Origin: Adiantum capillus-veneris
Taxonomy: Eukaryota > Streptophyta > Polypodiopsida > Polypodiales > Pteridaceae
Length of the DNA stretch: 64,000 nt
Direction: 5' to 3'
Assembly: GCA_014529385.2 (NCBI GenBank)
Contig: CM043969.1
Span: forward strand, 23,854,446-23,918,445
The notes beneath the pieces were generated by a model. It was not told the DNA's origin, made no database searches, and saw nothing but the letters and a program-made list of their open reading frames with translations. Both the position numbers and the translations under genes were made by a program. Below, one piece after another: positions 11,145-22,485 of the stretch; the stretch's first letter is position 1; each line of letters begins with the position of its first letter.

Positions 11145-12142
11145 GGCTACCCACGTTACGATGCTTTGCAAACCCCTTCTAACACACGTGCAAGAACCCA
11201 AACTTTTTACCGAACCAATCCCCAGAAACTTCAATGGAGCTCAACTTTAGATAAGGACAAACACGTGCACATCAAACGAGTTTTCATAGTTAATCATCGG
11301 AATTACAACAGGCAAAGGACATTCCAGTATCTCTCTTAATCTTCTTGGCCCGAACATAAAGACTATGTGCTACTGGAAAAAAATCTTCGTGGACACATGA
11401 ACATTTATTTGGATTCTTTGTGTTAAATGAAAAGGAGTGAATTGAGGTCCGTTTTGATCATCCATTAAAGGCAACTATGCAGCTCCCAAGAAGGCACACC
11501 TGACTTATCCTCTGATTTTGCCGGAATTTCAGCAGCATAACAGCATAAATGGCTCAAAAGACCAAAAAACCGGCCATCACAACGTGGAAAACTTATGGCA
11601 GAGTTTCCCCAGAAGTAGAACAGTAAGAACCCAAAATATAGATTGTATATGTACGCTTAACCTGCCAACAATAGAACCCGAGCATCAAGTAGGAATCACT
11701 AGTACATAGCCTATGGCGAGGTCACGAAAAGGGTGCTCCAGCCACTTGTATCATCGAAAGGATCTCACATTTGAGAATCCCTCACCTCAATAAAACCCCA
11801 CGCTATCGACCCTCTCACGAAAGTTTATGCAAATCTTGTATAGTCAAGTCTCAGAAATGACTATCTTCCAGACCAAGTCTCAGAAATGGCTGGGACTGCC
11901 AAACAAAACCAAGTATGGCTCCACAATGGCGTACAATGGCATTTTCCACAAGTAACGTACAATACCAGCAGACAATGCGCTCAAACATGCACCAAATGAT
12001 GCATACCCACGGCAATTGCAAGTGACTTCCACCCTGTCAATGTATCACTCTACTCCAGCTACATGTACCTGTCCCTGTAACCTGTAACCTGTAATCTCTG
12101 CAACCTGTAATCCCGAAGCTGAAGGTACTTGAAGAAGATCCT

Positions 12143-12156
12143 CCATGGGGGCGCCA
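12143..12156 (-). other. Primer-binding site of element B
   Basis: Minus strand TGGCGCCCCCATGG, six bases inside the right LTR border at 12163. TGGCGCC-starting sites are common in plant gypsy elements. The exact primer tRNA is not determined. Confidence 0.7.
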
Positions 12157-12162
12157 AAAGAA

Positions 12163-12622
12163 TGTGAGTGGGATAAAGACACACAGCCTCTATAATGACC
12201 CAACACACACTCTTGGGATGATACACACACACACACACACTATGGGGCACCACTCGGCTTACACAACCCACCTGGCCGAGACAGGAAACACACAGATGGA
12301 GTGAGAAGAGAGAGATTTTTCACTTGCCCACTCAACACAGAGACACACACACACACACCCAGAAACCTCAGCTCAAAAGAGAATAATTTGTGATGTTTAG
12401 ATACAATTGAGCTTGGGCCAACACCAATGGGACAAAAATCTCACACAATATGGGTAAAATATACTAGATACAATCACAAATTGGAGCAGAAGCTTCGCTC
12501 AGAGGAGAAGCTTACACAGCCAAAATAGCAGAAAAATAGTGAGACATTTGGCAAAATGGACAGCATCATTGCGTTCGGGATGGCCCAAAACCCCAGTCTA
12601 CAATGTCAAAGTGCTCAAATCA
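12163..12622 (-). repeat. Right (5') LTR of element B, first segment
   Basis: Matches 8434-8912 of the left LTR. The match breaks at 12622 where element C begins and resumes at 15715. Confidence 0.85.
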
Positions 12623-12853
12623 TGTGAGTACGCGGATGCAGTGCGTGTGCAGAGAGTGAGAAGGAGAGAGAGGGAGAGTACACAGGATGTGGGTGGAGCT
12701 CCCAAATCTCACTGTGTGAGCATCATGTGAGAATGTGAGTGAGAGCTCCTTATTCTTTGTATGTATAAAGAATAAGGAGATAAATGTGGGCAGCCAGACA
12801 CTGGCCGGTGGACACGGGAAAAGCACGGTGAGGCACACCGCCTTTACCTAACA
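12623..12853 (-). repeat. Left (3') LTR of element C
   Basis: 231 bp, the same length as its partner. Resembles the LTRs of element D when both are read in coding orientation (shared GCTGCCCA, ATACAT.AGAATAAGGAGC and CTCTCTCTC segments). Confidence 0.88.
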
Positions 12854-12938
12854 TTCTCCCACTAAAGGCTGTGTGCCGATAAGTGGCGAGAAGACTAGCC
12901 TACAACTAGTATATACAAGAGGTGAGAGAAGACGACTC

Positions 12939-13355
12939 TCAACCTATGCCCACTGGCTCACTCCAAACATGCTCTAGTGTAGATGCAACATGCATACCAC
13001 TAGGGCTAGAGCTACAATGACACTCCTGATGCATGTATCGAGTGACGACCTGCATGGCTCCACAATGCACAATGCCAGTGTCAGTCATCGCACGACTAAC
13101 AACTCCCACTGCAAATGCACCAACCGCATAAGCAAGATCAGGTCTCGAAACCAAAAGGTCAGACATGAGAGACCCAAAAGCCGACAAAACATGCACTATG
13201 TGTGCCAACCTCTCCCTGTCAGCAACCTCAGTGCCATATGCATCCTCATCAGGAACCACCTGACTATGCATCACCATGTCAACATCCTCTGGCAAAGGCA
13301 TGTCCGTTGAAAATGACTGCAAAACCAAAAAATCAGCACCACTGCAATCACACAC
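12939..13355 (-). pseudogene. copia RT-RNase H junction remnant in element C
   Basis: The frame contains LLVSRPDLAYAVGAFAVGVV followed by SRAMTDTG, the copia SRPDLA.AVG..SR segment at the end of RT, with an extra VGAFA-like insertion compared with the usual form. It then runs AMQVVTRYMHQ, matching the ..RYLKGT region. The rest of RT and RNase H is not present. The same piece occurs near 62970 in element D. Confidence 0.65.
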
Positions 13356-13722
13356 AGTTGTCTAAAGGACACTGTCGCCCTCAAACGTATCAGACGCATC
13401 ATAGAACAATGCATCGGTCTCTGGCTCAACTAATGTCACCTCAACTGATGACTGGCCAAGCTGTGCATCCCCAGAGATACCACTGTCTGTGTGAACGTCA
13501 CTACAAGACAAATGAACAACTTGCTCTCCATGCAACACATCCGCAAAAGAGACACGTCTCGTCTCTCACTCCAAACATGGCTGCAAATACACAGAGACTA
13601 CACTGCCTCGTGTGTCAGAAATATGCAAAGGGTATACCAGACCACTCCTAGCACCTCTGGCTATGACCAATGATCCCCTATGCATGTGAAATGATCACTC
13701 TCCAAGCACTAAACAATGTCCA

Positions 13723-14373
13723 CTACTCTGCCAACTGACGCACTGAAATGAGACTCTGACTGAGTCCTAGTACATAACGTATATCTCGTAGCGTAAGCAA
13801 TGCACCGCTAGGGAAAGACATGCATACATCTCCAACATCCTCTATGTCATATGCTAAACCATCAGCAAACTGCACACAACCAAGTCTCCCACTAGAGAAA
13901 GAGCAAAACAAATCACGACATGGCGTCACGTGAAAAAGTGCATGCTCGTCTAGTAGAAAAGGCATAGACAATGTGCTATCCCAAGACAGAAAGTAGTCTG
14001 AAGGCAAGCTGGACTCAAAAGTGACATGCCCGTCACATGCATACTCTCTGGCATATGTCCTCATAGTAGCACCATGCATCTGCCTCTTCTGTTGCCTCAT
14101 ACGCTTGAAGCAACGGCGCCTAATATGCCCCTTATGGCCGCAGTGCCAACATGTCAGTCGTGATCGTGAACGAGAACCGCCTCTAACCTGAAGCGTCTCC
14201 ATGCCAAAACTATGGCAAACAGTGCTCGAGATCACAAGACTCTTCCACCCGAGAGCAAAACACTGTCTCAAGCAAAGAAGGATACACAACTCCTCACTCT
14301 TGGGAGAGTGGATACAAGAACACCAAACTGTGTCCAAACTGACAAAACCTGTCAAAGTGAGAGCCAAGCTCAA
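13723..14373 (-). pseudogene. copia gag knuckle and protease-flanking region in element C
   Basis: The minus-strand frame of 216 codons contains CWHCGHKGHIRRRC, a perfect CX2CX4HX4C zinc knuckle near residue 75. It ends with FADGLAYDIEDVGDVC and LTLRDIRYVLGLSQSLISVR, the segment after the protease in copia polyproteins (usually LADG...G.G......LKDVRYVPGL..NLISVG). The clear DTGA-type protease active site is missing in this part: VTPCRDLF stands where it would be expected. The frame ends 350 bp before the RT piece. It matches element D at 61930-62420. Confidence 0.72.
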
Positions 14374-15469
14374 TCACAAACTATGGCGAGTAATCTCCAA
14401 CCACTATCCCACAAAAGAATACACAAAGCAAAAGCTCAAGACACCTGTTGTGTCGAAACCGGTATGCAAGCCAAAACACTGCAGAAGATGTCCTCAACTG
14501 CAAATGGCAACACCTGTGGGAGTACTAGACTCAACCTGTAGCCAAGAGTCAAAACTGGAAGCTCCAAATGGCCGAGCACACACAGCTCAAGACCAAAAAA
14601 GCAGAGCAAAACATGCTCACAATGCACCACCCAAAAGGAAAAACACTGCACACAAATCCTGAGTGCTATAAGCAATCACAATCTCGATCGCACCAACAAT
14701 GCGCATAAAACTCCTGGGAAAATTTCCCTAGAGTTTTGTTAGTAAAACGGCCACAAAACCAGTAACCAAACTGACTGCACGCTCAAAACCATGAGCAACC
14801 AAAGCGCATCAAAACGCACTCCAAATGCATGCACCAATCTCCACACTTTGCATACATCATTGCAAACACCTGCAAATCTAGTACACAAATATATCCTCTA
14901 CCTGTGACTGCCAAAAAACATGCTCGAGGCATACATTGTCGAGCTCAAAATGCAATCACATTCGTCTCCCTGAGCATCAAACCACATAAGGCATACATCG
15001 TATCCTCCCACCTGTGAGGAAACTTGCTGCAAATATCACTCTCACATTTGAGAGCAAACCATGTGTGGAATCCTCGACACACAATAAACAACTGCTGCTG
15101 CAAAAAATTCAGCGTTCAGAATTTTAAAATTCTGATATGACGAGCGCGTCCGGAGCGTGCCAAAACCCCAAGGTAGACTCCTAGATCACATGTATCTCAG
15201 TCCGGGTGTGAAAGCTATGCCAAAAACCTCCGTTTCGGCCCAAAAACACAGCATAAACTGCCAAAAGAGGGCTGAAAAATGCATCTCCTCAACCGTAGCT
15301 CGAATGAAGGTTTTGATGGCTCGAATGGCTTCAAAAGGGGGGTAAAACGTCAAGACACCTTCTGAAAACGCTTTCGAAAAGCTGAATTTGCCGATGCCGA
15401 AGTCGAAACCCTGTTTGCACTCTTGAAAGTGCACGCGCGCGCGCGGAAGCGATTTCGGGAATGAAACCA

Positions 15470-15481
15470 GCTCTGATACCA
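15470..15481 (-). other. Primer-binding site of element C
   Basis: Minus strand TGGTATCAGAGC, two bases from the LTR; a perfect initiator-Met tRNA match, diagnostic for copia-type priming. Confidence 0.9.
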
Positions 15482-15483
15482 GT

Positions 15484-15714
15484 TGTGAGTGCGCGGATGC
15501 GGCGCGTGTGCGGAGAGTGAGAAGGAGAGAGAGGGAGAGTACACACGATGTGGGTGGAGCTCCCAAATCTCAATGTGTGAGCATCATGTGAGAATGTGAG
15601 TGAGAGCTCCTTATTCTTTGTATGTATAAAGAATAAAGAGATAAATGTGGGCAGTCGGACACTGGCCGGCGGACACGGGAAAAGCACGGTGAGGCACACC
15701 GCCTTTACCTAACA
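15484..15714 (-). repeat. Right (5') LTR of element C
   Basis: 231 bp partner of 12623-12853, followed by AATCC and then by the resumed LTR of element B. Confidence 0.9.
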
Positions 15715-15719
15715 AATCC

Positions 15720-16397
15720 AACATCGGATGAGCAGTTTATGGCCAAAACAGGCTCCAAAAACAGCAAAAACTCAGTTGTTGTTCCTCCTCTTCTCTCCAC
15801 GTTTTTTCTGGTCTTCTCTCTGGTTTTTCAGTTCCCACACTTAGCTTTATTACTTGGGCACCTTTGGCCTTTTAGTTGACCTCAAACTGACCCCGAACAG
15901 GTCAAAAAGTGGCCTCGTAGTGCATAGTTGTCACCCTACTACATCCATCCGCACACCTGGCACTCAACTTTTTCCAATAATGCATCCCGCAACCACATGA
16001 AGTGGCCCCCAAATACAGTTCTCATGATGAACTTTTTGCATAATTATCACAAGAAAACACCCATATTGTGTCCATACTTATCCACGTGCAAATATTGACC
16101 CCATTCGACCTCCTGACGCCACTAGATGCCATCTGACGCACCTGCTTACCTCATGTCATCGGCCCGCGGATAGCTTCCTCGAGAATTTTTACGTGCTACC
16201 AACTCCTCATTATTATAGAAAAAACACACTGGTACTGGTGATAGTGAAAATCGATGCACTATGTACGTGATGTCCTACCTGTACACATGTGGGCCCCACG
16301 TACCACCTGGCTCTGGAAAATGGGCAATCCTTTATTCGATGCACCATGCATGTGTATGTACAAATATGCAATCACTTCTTCCAAAAAACTCCTGACA
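15720..16397 (-). repeat. Right (5') LTR of element B, second segment
   Basis: Matches about 8913-9594 and ends with GACA before the ACGT flank at 16398-16401. Confidence 0.88.
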
Positions 16398-16700
16398 ACG
16401 TCAATCACAACTGCATTGATGGCAACCCAATCTTCGGCTGCAGGGGTTGCATCAATGGTAGCGGCAAGAAGGGTTGCATCAGGATCATTTGCTGGGGGTT
16501 GGGCAGCACCTAAAGAAGGTAGGGCATGGGTGGGTTGAGCATCCACAACGAGGAAGGCTACGTCTGCATCTACTTCACCAGCAGATGTATGTGGCCTCAT
16601 GGAAATTAGTTGAAGGGGTTTGTTGTCATCTGCTACAGGAAGTTGTGCTTCTTTTGCAGCAGGGGTGGGAGCCGCGCTTTCAGCAGCAGCATCTTCTTCG
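16398..16700 (-). pseudogene. Alanine-rich ORF of element A, upstream part
   Basis: Minus-strand frame with AANDEEDAAAESAAPTPAAK and a long run of Ala, Asp and Pro codons, entering the insertion site of element B as ..NAVVIDV. The same frame resumes as TYVAKIDVSLAAVV at 8433 and below. No known domain is seen. Earlier sequence up to the PBS at 17154 is open only in pieces. Confidence 0.5.
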
Positions 16701-17154
16701 TCGTTTGCAGCAAGAGATTGTCTGCAATAGTAGGGTCATTGTCTGTAGTGGGGTTGTTGAGGGCCGGGTTCTCCATTTGGATGGAGAGTGTGTGGCTTGT
16801 CTGATATCAAGGGACACAATGATTTATCCGCATATTGATGCATCGCATTCAGCACCAGCAAGTAAATGGGCCAGCCCACGTAGAGCCATGGGCTTGAAGA
16901 CACGGTGCTTTGCCACAGCAGGGATTGCGGTGCAAGAGACATGGCGGACCTGCTGCAAAGCAGTGTGGAGTGCGGGCGATAGGGTTGATGTTCGCCATAG
17001 CGTGTGATCATGCGTAGAAGGCATGGCTAGTTGGGTGCAGGGCAGTGTGGAGAACCAGCAAGGAGGTTCTTTGCCACAGCAAGGAATGTGCAAGGACATG
17101 GACGTGGGGATCCGCACAAGATAGCCAGGATGGCCTGCTGCTGCGATGATACCA

Positions 17155-17357
17155 TGTGAGAGAATGTGCTTGAGAGAGAGAGAGAGAGAGAGAGAACACG
17201 CAGAGGTGTGGGCGAGTAAGCGAGAATGCGGTTGTTGTATTACAACAAAAGGGTTTGTTATATACACCTATGAAGACAGTTACAAGGTTCATGTGATTCA
17301 TGGCAATGCTGGCCGTTGTGCCTACTAGGATGACAGCTAGATGGATGATTCCCCATA
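17155..17357 (-). repeat. Right (5') LTR of element A
   Basis: 203 bp; matches 6743-7005 apart from a shorter AG run and a 12-bp gap. Followed by the GAAGA duplication. Confidence 0.85.
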
Positions 17358-17362
17358 GAAGA

Positions 17363-17554
17363 GAGTTAGGCATACATTTAAAATTTTATTATCTCCTATA
17401 CTGATTAGACCTAGCCTACCTTTACATGCAAGAAATTGAAACCTCCTTTTCTTTTTAGTTTGTCAATGGGTACCTTCATTTCACAGCCTTAGGTTCGGTT
17501 CATTTTATTGTTTTAGAATGCCAATGTGAACCTTCTCCTTGCCATGCTAAAGTG

Positions 17555-17591
<37 letters not shown>

Positions 17592-19131
17592 ACTCTTTCT
17601 TGTACTCTCAATAGTATTCATGCATCCCTCATTGACAACTGAGCACATTGGAGCCCTCATTGACAAGTGGATTAGTGCAATTTCTCTAATGCACCATGCA
17701 TGGAAACTTTGCAAGGGGGTACTAACTAGCTCCTAGAAGTAATCTTCTCACCTTCATGTCTTTCCATCTCATGCATTGAGGTACAATTTCTCTCATGCAT
17801 GGAAACACTATTAGACGGTACTAACTAGCCTAGAATTGCAACAAAAAACTTTTATTGGTCTTCTCGTTCTATAATAATTTTGATCATATTGTGCTAGTGG
17901 TCCATATGTCAAAACAGGATCTCATTAAAAGGATCTCGTCGAACGACGATGAAACCCCCCCTCCCCTGTTCCCCTCAAACAAACACACCAAACCAAAAAC
18001 ACAGATACACAAGCTCATGCTACTAGCAATTTGGACGCCTTTTTTGCTTCTAAGAACCAGTTGAACAAGAATAGTCTCTCTACAACATATCCTTTAAGTA
18101 CTTGCAACACTAGCTTTGGACTATGGCTATGGCTTTCCTTTTTTCAATGTCATGGTTGTACATGCACTACAGTGTTGTAGTATCTACAGTGTTCCTCCAA
18201 GTTTTGCACACTTTTTCAAAAAAACCAAAAAAAAAACTTCTCTAATGAAAGATTCATTGTAAGGAGGATCCATTGCAAGATTTTTCTCATGGTCCGAATA
18301 GTAAGAGCCCATCTAAGTTACATATTGAAATACTTATTTTCTCCTTTCTCAAATTGATGGTCCAACGAATGATACTTTACAAAAGTTTTTGTCATATTTG
18401 TCTGTATGGATGCTAATTGTTCTTTTTTGTTTCATGCTAGTACTATGGCATCTTCTCCTCCTACCATACTTTAGACAACTCTCACATGGGTAGATCCAAT
18501 TTGGGCTACCATGTAAGTGTATTGGCAGTAAGAGTGCAAAACAAAAGATTCATGGTCTTTTCGGGTGTGGGTTTAGGTGTCATGGATTGGAGGTGAGGGA
18601 TCCAACCACCAAGATTGCTTTTTGCCAAACATTTTATCCATTTTTGGGCTTTTATGCTCGCTATAGTTTAAGTTATCCGTATTTTTAATTTTGGTGAGAC
18701 TCGTATTCAAATGTTTTTGGATTCTAGTCCCAACTAGGGCAGGTTGGGCATACACTTTAAAAGGAACGGCTAAAATTCTAAAGAGATGAGAACGTGCACT
18801 CAAGCTACAAAAAAGTGAGAATTCCCATTGGTTAGCTTTCTCTCAATACTCATAATACAAGGAAAAGGATTGTACTAGTGTTACTACTACTTTCAAGGAA
18901 GTTGTCCACTTTATATTGCCAAAATCGAGGAGTGACTACTATTCAAGCATATATCTATTAAAACAAGGTGAGAAAGCACGCAGGCCTGCTAAATTAAGGA
19001 AAGGATGAGATTTATGGACGATAAGTTTTAATGATTGCCTAAAATTGCATGGAATTTTTGTTGTGTTTTAATATAAAATTATATTATCCATTATACATAC
19101 ACAACCATAAATGCTTTACCAAAATACCCCT
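17363..19131. other. Unassigned AT-rich DNA with a CA microsatellite
   Basis: No coding region or terminal repeat is supported. A CA/AC run lies at about 17557-17589. Confidence 0.5.
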
Positions 19132-19139
19132 CTAATTGG

Positions 19140-19396
19140 CTTTGGGGGGGGGGGGGGGGTCACTTCATAATTATGTGACTATCACGTGAGTGCAGCAGAA
19201 GGGGTTCTTAAATTTTATTTTTTTCTCACATTTTCATGAATAGAAGGTACAATAAAATGGAATTAGGAAAAAAAAATTACAAATTGAATAGGAAAAGGTT
19301 GTATATTATTTTTCAAAAAATCAGAGATAAAGAGTTTTAGAAATAGTTCTTGAACGCACGTGATATACACAATCTATACATAGTGACTCCCCCAAG
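19140..19396. mobile_element. hAT-like MITE, copy 1
   Basis: A 257-bp element starting CTTTGGGGG and ending CCCCCAAG, flanked by 8-bp direct repeats CTAATTGG (19132-19139) and CTAATCGG (19397-19404), one mismatch. Inside the G run the ends stay inverted for roughly 40 bp (GGGGGTCACT...TATCACGTGAGTG against GGGGGAGTCACTATG...TATCACGTGCG). It has no coding capacity. Copy 2 at 54025-54313 shares the whole body. An 8-bp duplication with short inverted ends indicates the hAT superfamily. Confidence 0.72.
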
Positions 19397-19404
19397 CTAA
19401 TCGG

Positions 19405-20451
19405 ATACTCCTCAAATTTTAAAAATTCACAATTCTCAAAATACCCTTCAAATTATCCGAAATTCCAAAATACCCCTGGTTGCGACATTAAATATCTCCA
19501 AAGATAAAAAAATTTGTAGCTTTTCATAAGAAGATTGATTGTCTATCAACACAAGAATCTAAAACTAGAATTTGAATTGAATATGTAGGCTTTGGAGATG
19601 AATTGCTTAATTATTTTTAGACATCATTGCCTTTTTTGCCATATAGTTTGTGACAATTACATGCTAAGCATTCAAAATGGATCAAAAAGGAATAAAGATT
19701 AAAAAATCTTGAACAATCCAACCAAAATAAACACAAGGATAGTTTTGGGATTTTTTTGAAGTCTGAGAGATATTTTGGGAATTTTCACAAATTATAGAAG
19801 TATTTTGGTAAATTTTTTAAAATAATAAAGTGAAAGGTGCACATTTCACATTATCATTTGAAACCAAAATAATTTTAAAAGATACGTTGAAAAACTAAAA
19901 CAAAAGAATATGTTAACGTCTTTGTAAAAAATTATAGATTCAAGAAGCATAGAAAATAAAAATTTAATGAAATGAATTTTTGTGAAGTCCTTAAATGAAA
20001 TGACTCTTTATAAATCAAAATATCAAAAAAAAAATTGAATCAATACTTCACATCATGGATCAAACTCCTATAAATACACTCTAGACTTTATTCCTTTGTT
20101 CTTCAAAGACTTTTTCATTAAAAAATGAATGCATCTTTGAGAAATAGAATTTGAAAGGACATGATGTCTTTTCTTCAAGACTTTTAAGGCTTGTTGAGGG
20201 ACACATGTCTCACAACTAGATTGAACGACCTTCATCCATATAGATACTAAAGCCTTTAGCAAGCCAAAAATTAGAAAATCTTTCAAAAAATTTAAGGCGC
20301 AAAATGAAAAGCCTTGTGACAATGGAAAGTCAAAAGACTTTGTACTTCATATAGGGTAAATGTATTCGTTTAAATGCACCTAACAACAAAAACGTAATTT
20401 TGAGGGGTAATTTTTCTATTCGATACAAATAATGACTTTTGGCTTCTGAAG
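19405..20451. other. Unassigned AT-rich DNA
   Basis: Very AT-rich with no supported gene or repeat boundary. The frame at 20322-20068 on the minus strand is short and unlike any family I recognise. Confidence 0.5.
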
Positions 20452-20707
20452 ATATATTTGGATTTGTCATTTTTTTAACAACACTCACAATTGTGAGTGG
20501 AGATGATATATATTTGGATTTGTCTTTTTTTGGCAATACTCGCAATTATGAGTGGAGATGATATATTGACTCTAAAAAAAAGTATAATGAAGATATATTT
20601 GGATTTGTCTTTTTTTTTTTTTACAATACTCACAATTGTGAGTGTAGATTATATATATTTGGATTTGTCTTTTCTTGTAATACTCACAATTGTGAGTGGA
20701 GATAATA
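20452..20707 (-). repeat. Tandem array of palindromic LINE-type tails
   Basis: Four units of about 55-60 bp, each with ATATTTGGATTTGTC, a T-run of varying length, a short spacer and the palindrome ACTCACAATTGTGAGT at 20483-20498, 20538-20553 (two changes), 20628-20643 and 20682-20697. A 30-bp unrelated stretch separates units 2 and 3. On the minus strand each unit reads palindrome then A-run, like a LINE 3' end. Confidence 0.75.
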
Positions 20708-20904
20708 GATTAACTAAAAAAAGAAGTACAATGAACCTCAAAACAAGCTCATGTCTTGAGGGACAACCTTACAACAATCCTTTCATAAATATAGGATCCG
20801 TACTTTTATCTATCGGGTCCGATACAAAGGACGTGGAAGATAGGGTTTTTCAAGCGGGATTTGTGCCTTGGTGGCAAACATTTTCAAAGTTCTAATTTGT
20901 ACTG

Positions 20905-21268
20905 AAATTTTCAGATATTATTTCTTCAGTAATATATAGAAGGCCTTGCAGGAACTCTCATGTCTTTGAGAATGACCTCTTTGTGGCTAGCTTCTCAGAG
21001 ATTGTACAAGAAAGCAAGGAGATAATATTTGTGGTAAGTAAAAGGCATAGCTTGGATGATTGGCTTAGGGCAACCCTCGTCATCTAGTTGATCCATGCTT
21101 GTGAAGGATTGGGATGTTTACGATAGTAAGCTACTAGGTACTTGTTACTAAGCTTGGATGTTACCCTCTGTTCATCAAGGCTCGGCCTGAGCTTGAGGAT
21201 TATTTGTATATCTATTGGTGACTTTATAATACAATCACTAACAATTGTGAGTTTTGCAAAAAAAATAG
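20905..21268 (+). pseudogene. LINE ORF2 C-terminal end with 3' tail, copy 2
   Basis: Plus-strand frame with NSHVFENDLFVASFSEIVQE and SKRHSLDDWLRATLVI, parallel to the plus-strand LINE end at 2226-2388. It stops at about 21090. The following UTR shares GAGGCTCGGC-like and GACTTTATAATACAA segments with 2420-2490, then the palindrome and an A-run (about 21258-21265). The N-terminal part is missing. Confidence 0.7.
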
Positions 21269-21349
21269 ATCCGTGCTTTTATGCATGATATCCTTGAAAT
21301 GGGCTACCACAAAGTTTCAAAGACTCGAAGGTTGCTTGCTTTCTAGTTT

Positions 21350-22485
21350 TGTTATAGGTAACAGTACCCAGTAATTTGTGTGCATAGAAATGCTTTGCTT
21401 TGAAACCTTATCCCTCCCACGACCAAGCCCTTTCTAAAGAAGAGCACCTTCCAAGTCCTTTGTACCCCATGTATAGATTTTGGTGGCAAGACCATGTGAG
21501 GAAGGAAATCTTTAAGCAAATGCAAGGGATCCTCCAAAGCCGTTTTGCATCTCAATCAAGTCTTTGTGTCAAGCCCTCTAGCAAGAATCTTGTTTCCAAT
21601 TGGGATAGCACCCAAACAATACTTTCAAGTAAATATCTTCATTAAGCTTGGCCATTTTACCTCCCAAATGCTATTTACACTCTTTTGCCTTTTCTCTTCA
21701 TACCAATTCATCTTCCATAATATGATAAGTGGACTCAACCAATTTGCTTTATATATCAACTTGTCATAAGTTTTTGACATTTTGGGAAGTGCAAAAATTT
21801 TGTATTTGGGTCAATGCCAAGCTTTCCAAGAAAATTTTGACCCATCAGCAGGCATTGGAGTATTGCATAGAACTTTCTGAGACATTTCAGTCGAAATAAT
21901 TCCATTTAGATTCAACACATGTTGCACCATCAACTGGTCTACATCCTTCCAACAATTGCTATCATCCCATAGATGAGCTAGCCTAGAGATTCCCTTTTCT
22001 TATCTATCTTTATTGAAACTTCCCTCCAAGAGGTATTTAGGGATCCTCCTCCTAATTTGAAGATCCAAGGGGACCAGTGTAAGATGGAGCACCTAAACTA
22101 TCTAAAGATATCTCTCCATTCCAATGATGATGCAACTTTATTGCACTTTCTTAGTTTCTCCCCCATGTAGCCTCCAAGCTTTAGAAGAGCCCATCTTGAA
22201 CCCAAAATTTTGTCATGCACTCTAGCATCCTTGCAAGAAGATCTCATCTTTGTCAATCATATCCCAAGGCATGAACATCCAACCTTGCCTTTGATTCAAT
22301 AAGGAGACCACTAATTTTGCGCATCTTGATTCTGCATATATCACTAGGTCCAAGATCTCCATGCCACATTGGTCCTTGGGTCTCGCCACCCATTCTAGTT
22401 ACCCCCACTACCATGAAGTCATAGATGGTATGGAGCTAATTTGGTAGCCCAGCCTTGGGGTCTGAGGCACGATGAGTACCCCTAA
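21350..22485 (-). pseudogene. LINE ORF2 fragment (post-RT region to zf-RVT), copy 2
   Basis: On the minus strand, 22430-22250 reads LEWVARPKDQCGMEILDLVI and CAKLVVSLLNQRQGWMFMPW, the region after RT, and 21800-21350 holds a zf-RVT-like end with RTWKVLFFRKGLVVGG. Stops and frameshifts break it into short frames. It aligns with 790-1440, and both lie beside a plus-strand LINE end. Confidence 0.65.

Larger units (their letters stand above)
12623..15714 (-). mobile_element. Non-autonomous copia derivative C inserted in element B's LTR
   Basis: LTRs 12623-12853 and 15484-15714 are both 231 bp (TGTGAG...CTAACA) with roughly ten differences. Flanks are AATCA (12618-12622) and AATCC (15715-15719), one mismatch; the intact left LTR of B reads AATCC at the same site. 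The minus strand next to the right LTR reads TGGTATCAGAGC (15481-15470), an exact initiator-Met PBS. The minus strand next to the left LTR has AGTGGGAGAA, a copia-type purine tract. The interior holds a gag knuckle/protease-like frame and a short RT-RNase H piece; integrase and the RT core are missing. Element D (60048-63499) has the same architecture. Confidence 0.9.
8434..16397 (-). mobile_element. Gag-only LTR element B inserted in element A
   Basis: Left LTR 8434-9594; right LTR begins at 12163 and ends at 16397, split by element C. Both start TGTGAG and end GACA, and ACGT flanks the element (8430-8433 and 16398-16401). On the minus strand the right LTR is followed within six bases by TGGCGCCCCCATGG (12156-12143), a TGGCGCC-type PBS usual in plant Ty3/gypsy elements. 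The left LTR is preceded on the minus strand by a G-rich tract (9610-9595). The 2.57-kb interior carries one long gag ORF and no protease, RT or integrase. This fits the published class of terminal-repeat retrotransposons with a GAG domain (TR-GAG), which rely on other elements for polymerase. Confidence 0.85.
6743..17357 (-). mobile_element. LTR element A, host of a three-deep nest
   Basis: LTRs lie at 6743-7005 and 17155-17357 (TGTGAGAG...CCCCATA), flanked by an exact 5-bp duplication GAAGA (6738-6742 and 17358-17362). Beside the right LTR the minus strand reads TGGTATCATC (17154-17145), sharing its first eight bases with the initiator-Met PBS; beside the left LTR the minus strand has ACGGGGGCA, a purine tract. 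Orientation is therefore minus. Removing the inserted element B leaves about 2.65 kb, with no recognisable RT, integrase or protease. Its only coding is an alanine-rich frame. I regard it as a non-autonomous element, probably mobilised by copia-type enzymes. Confidence 0.85.

Noticed and set aside
19115-19812. A 13-bp inverted repeat TTTACCAAAATAC bounding about 700 bp
   Set aside because: The repeat is short and AT-rich, and the better-supported 257-bp MITE with an 8-bp duplication lies inside it; no flank duplication was found for the larger unit.
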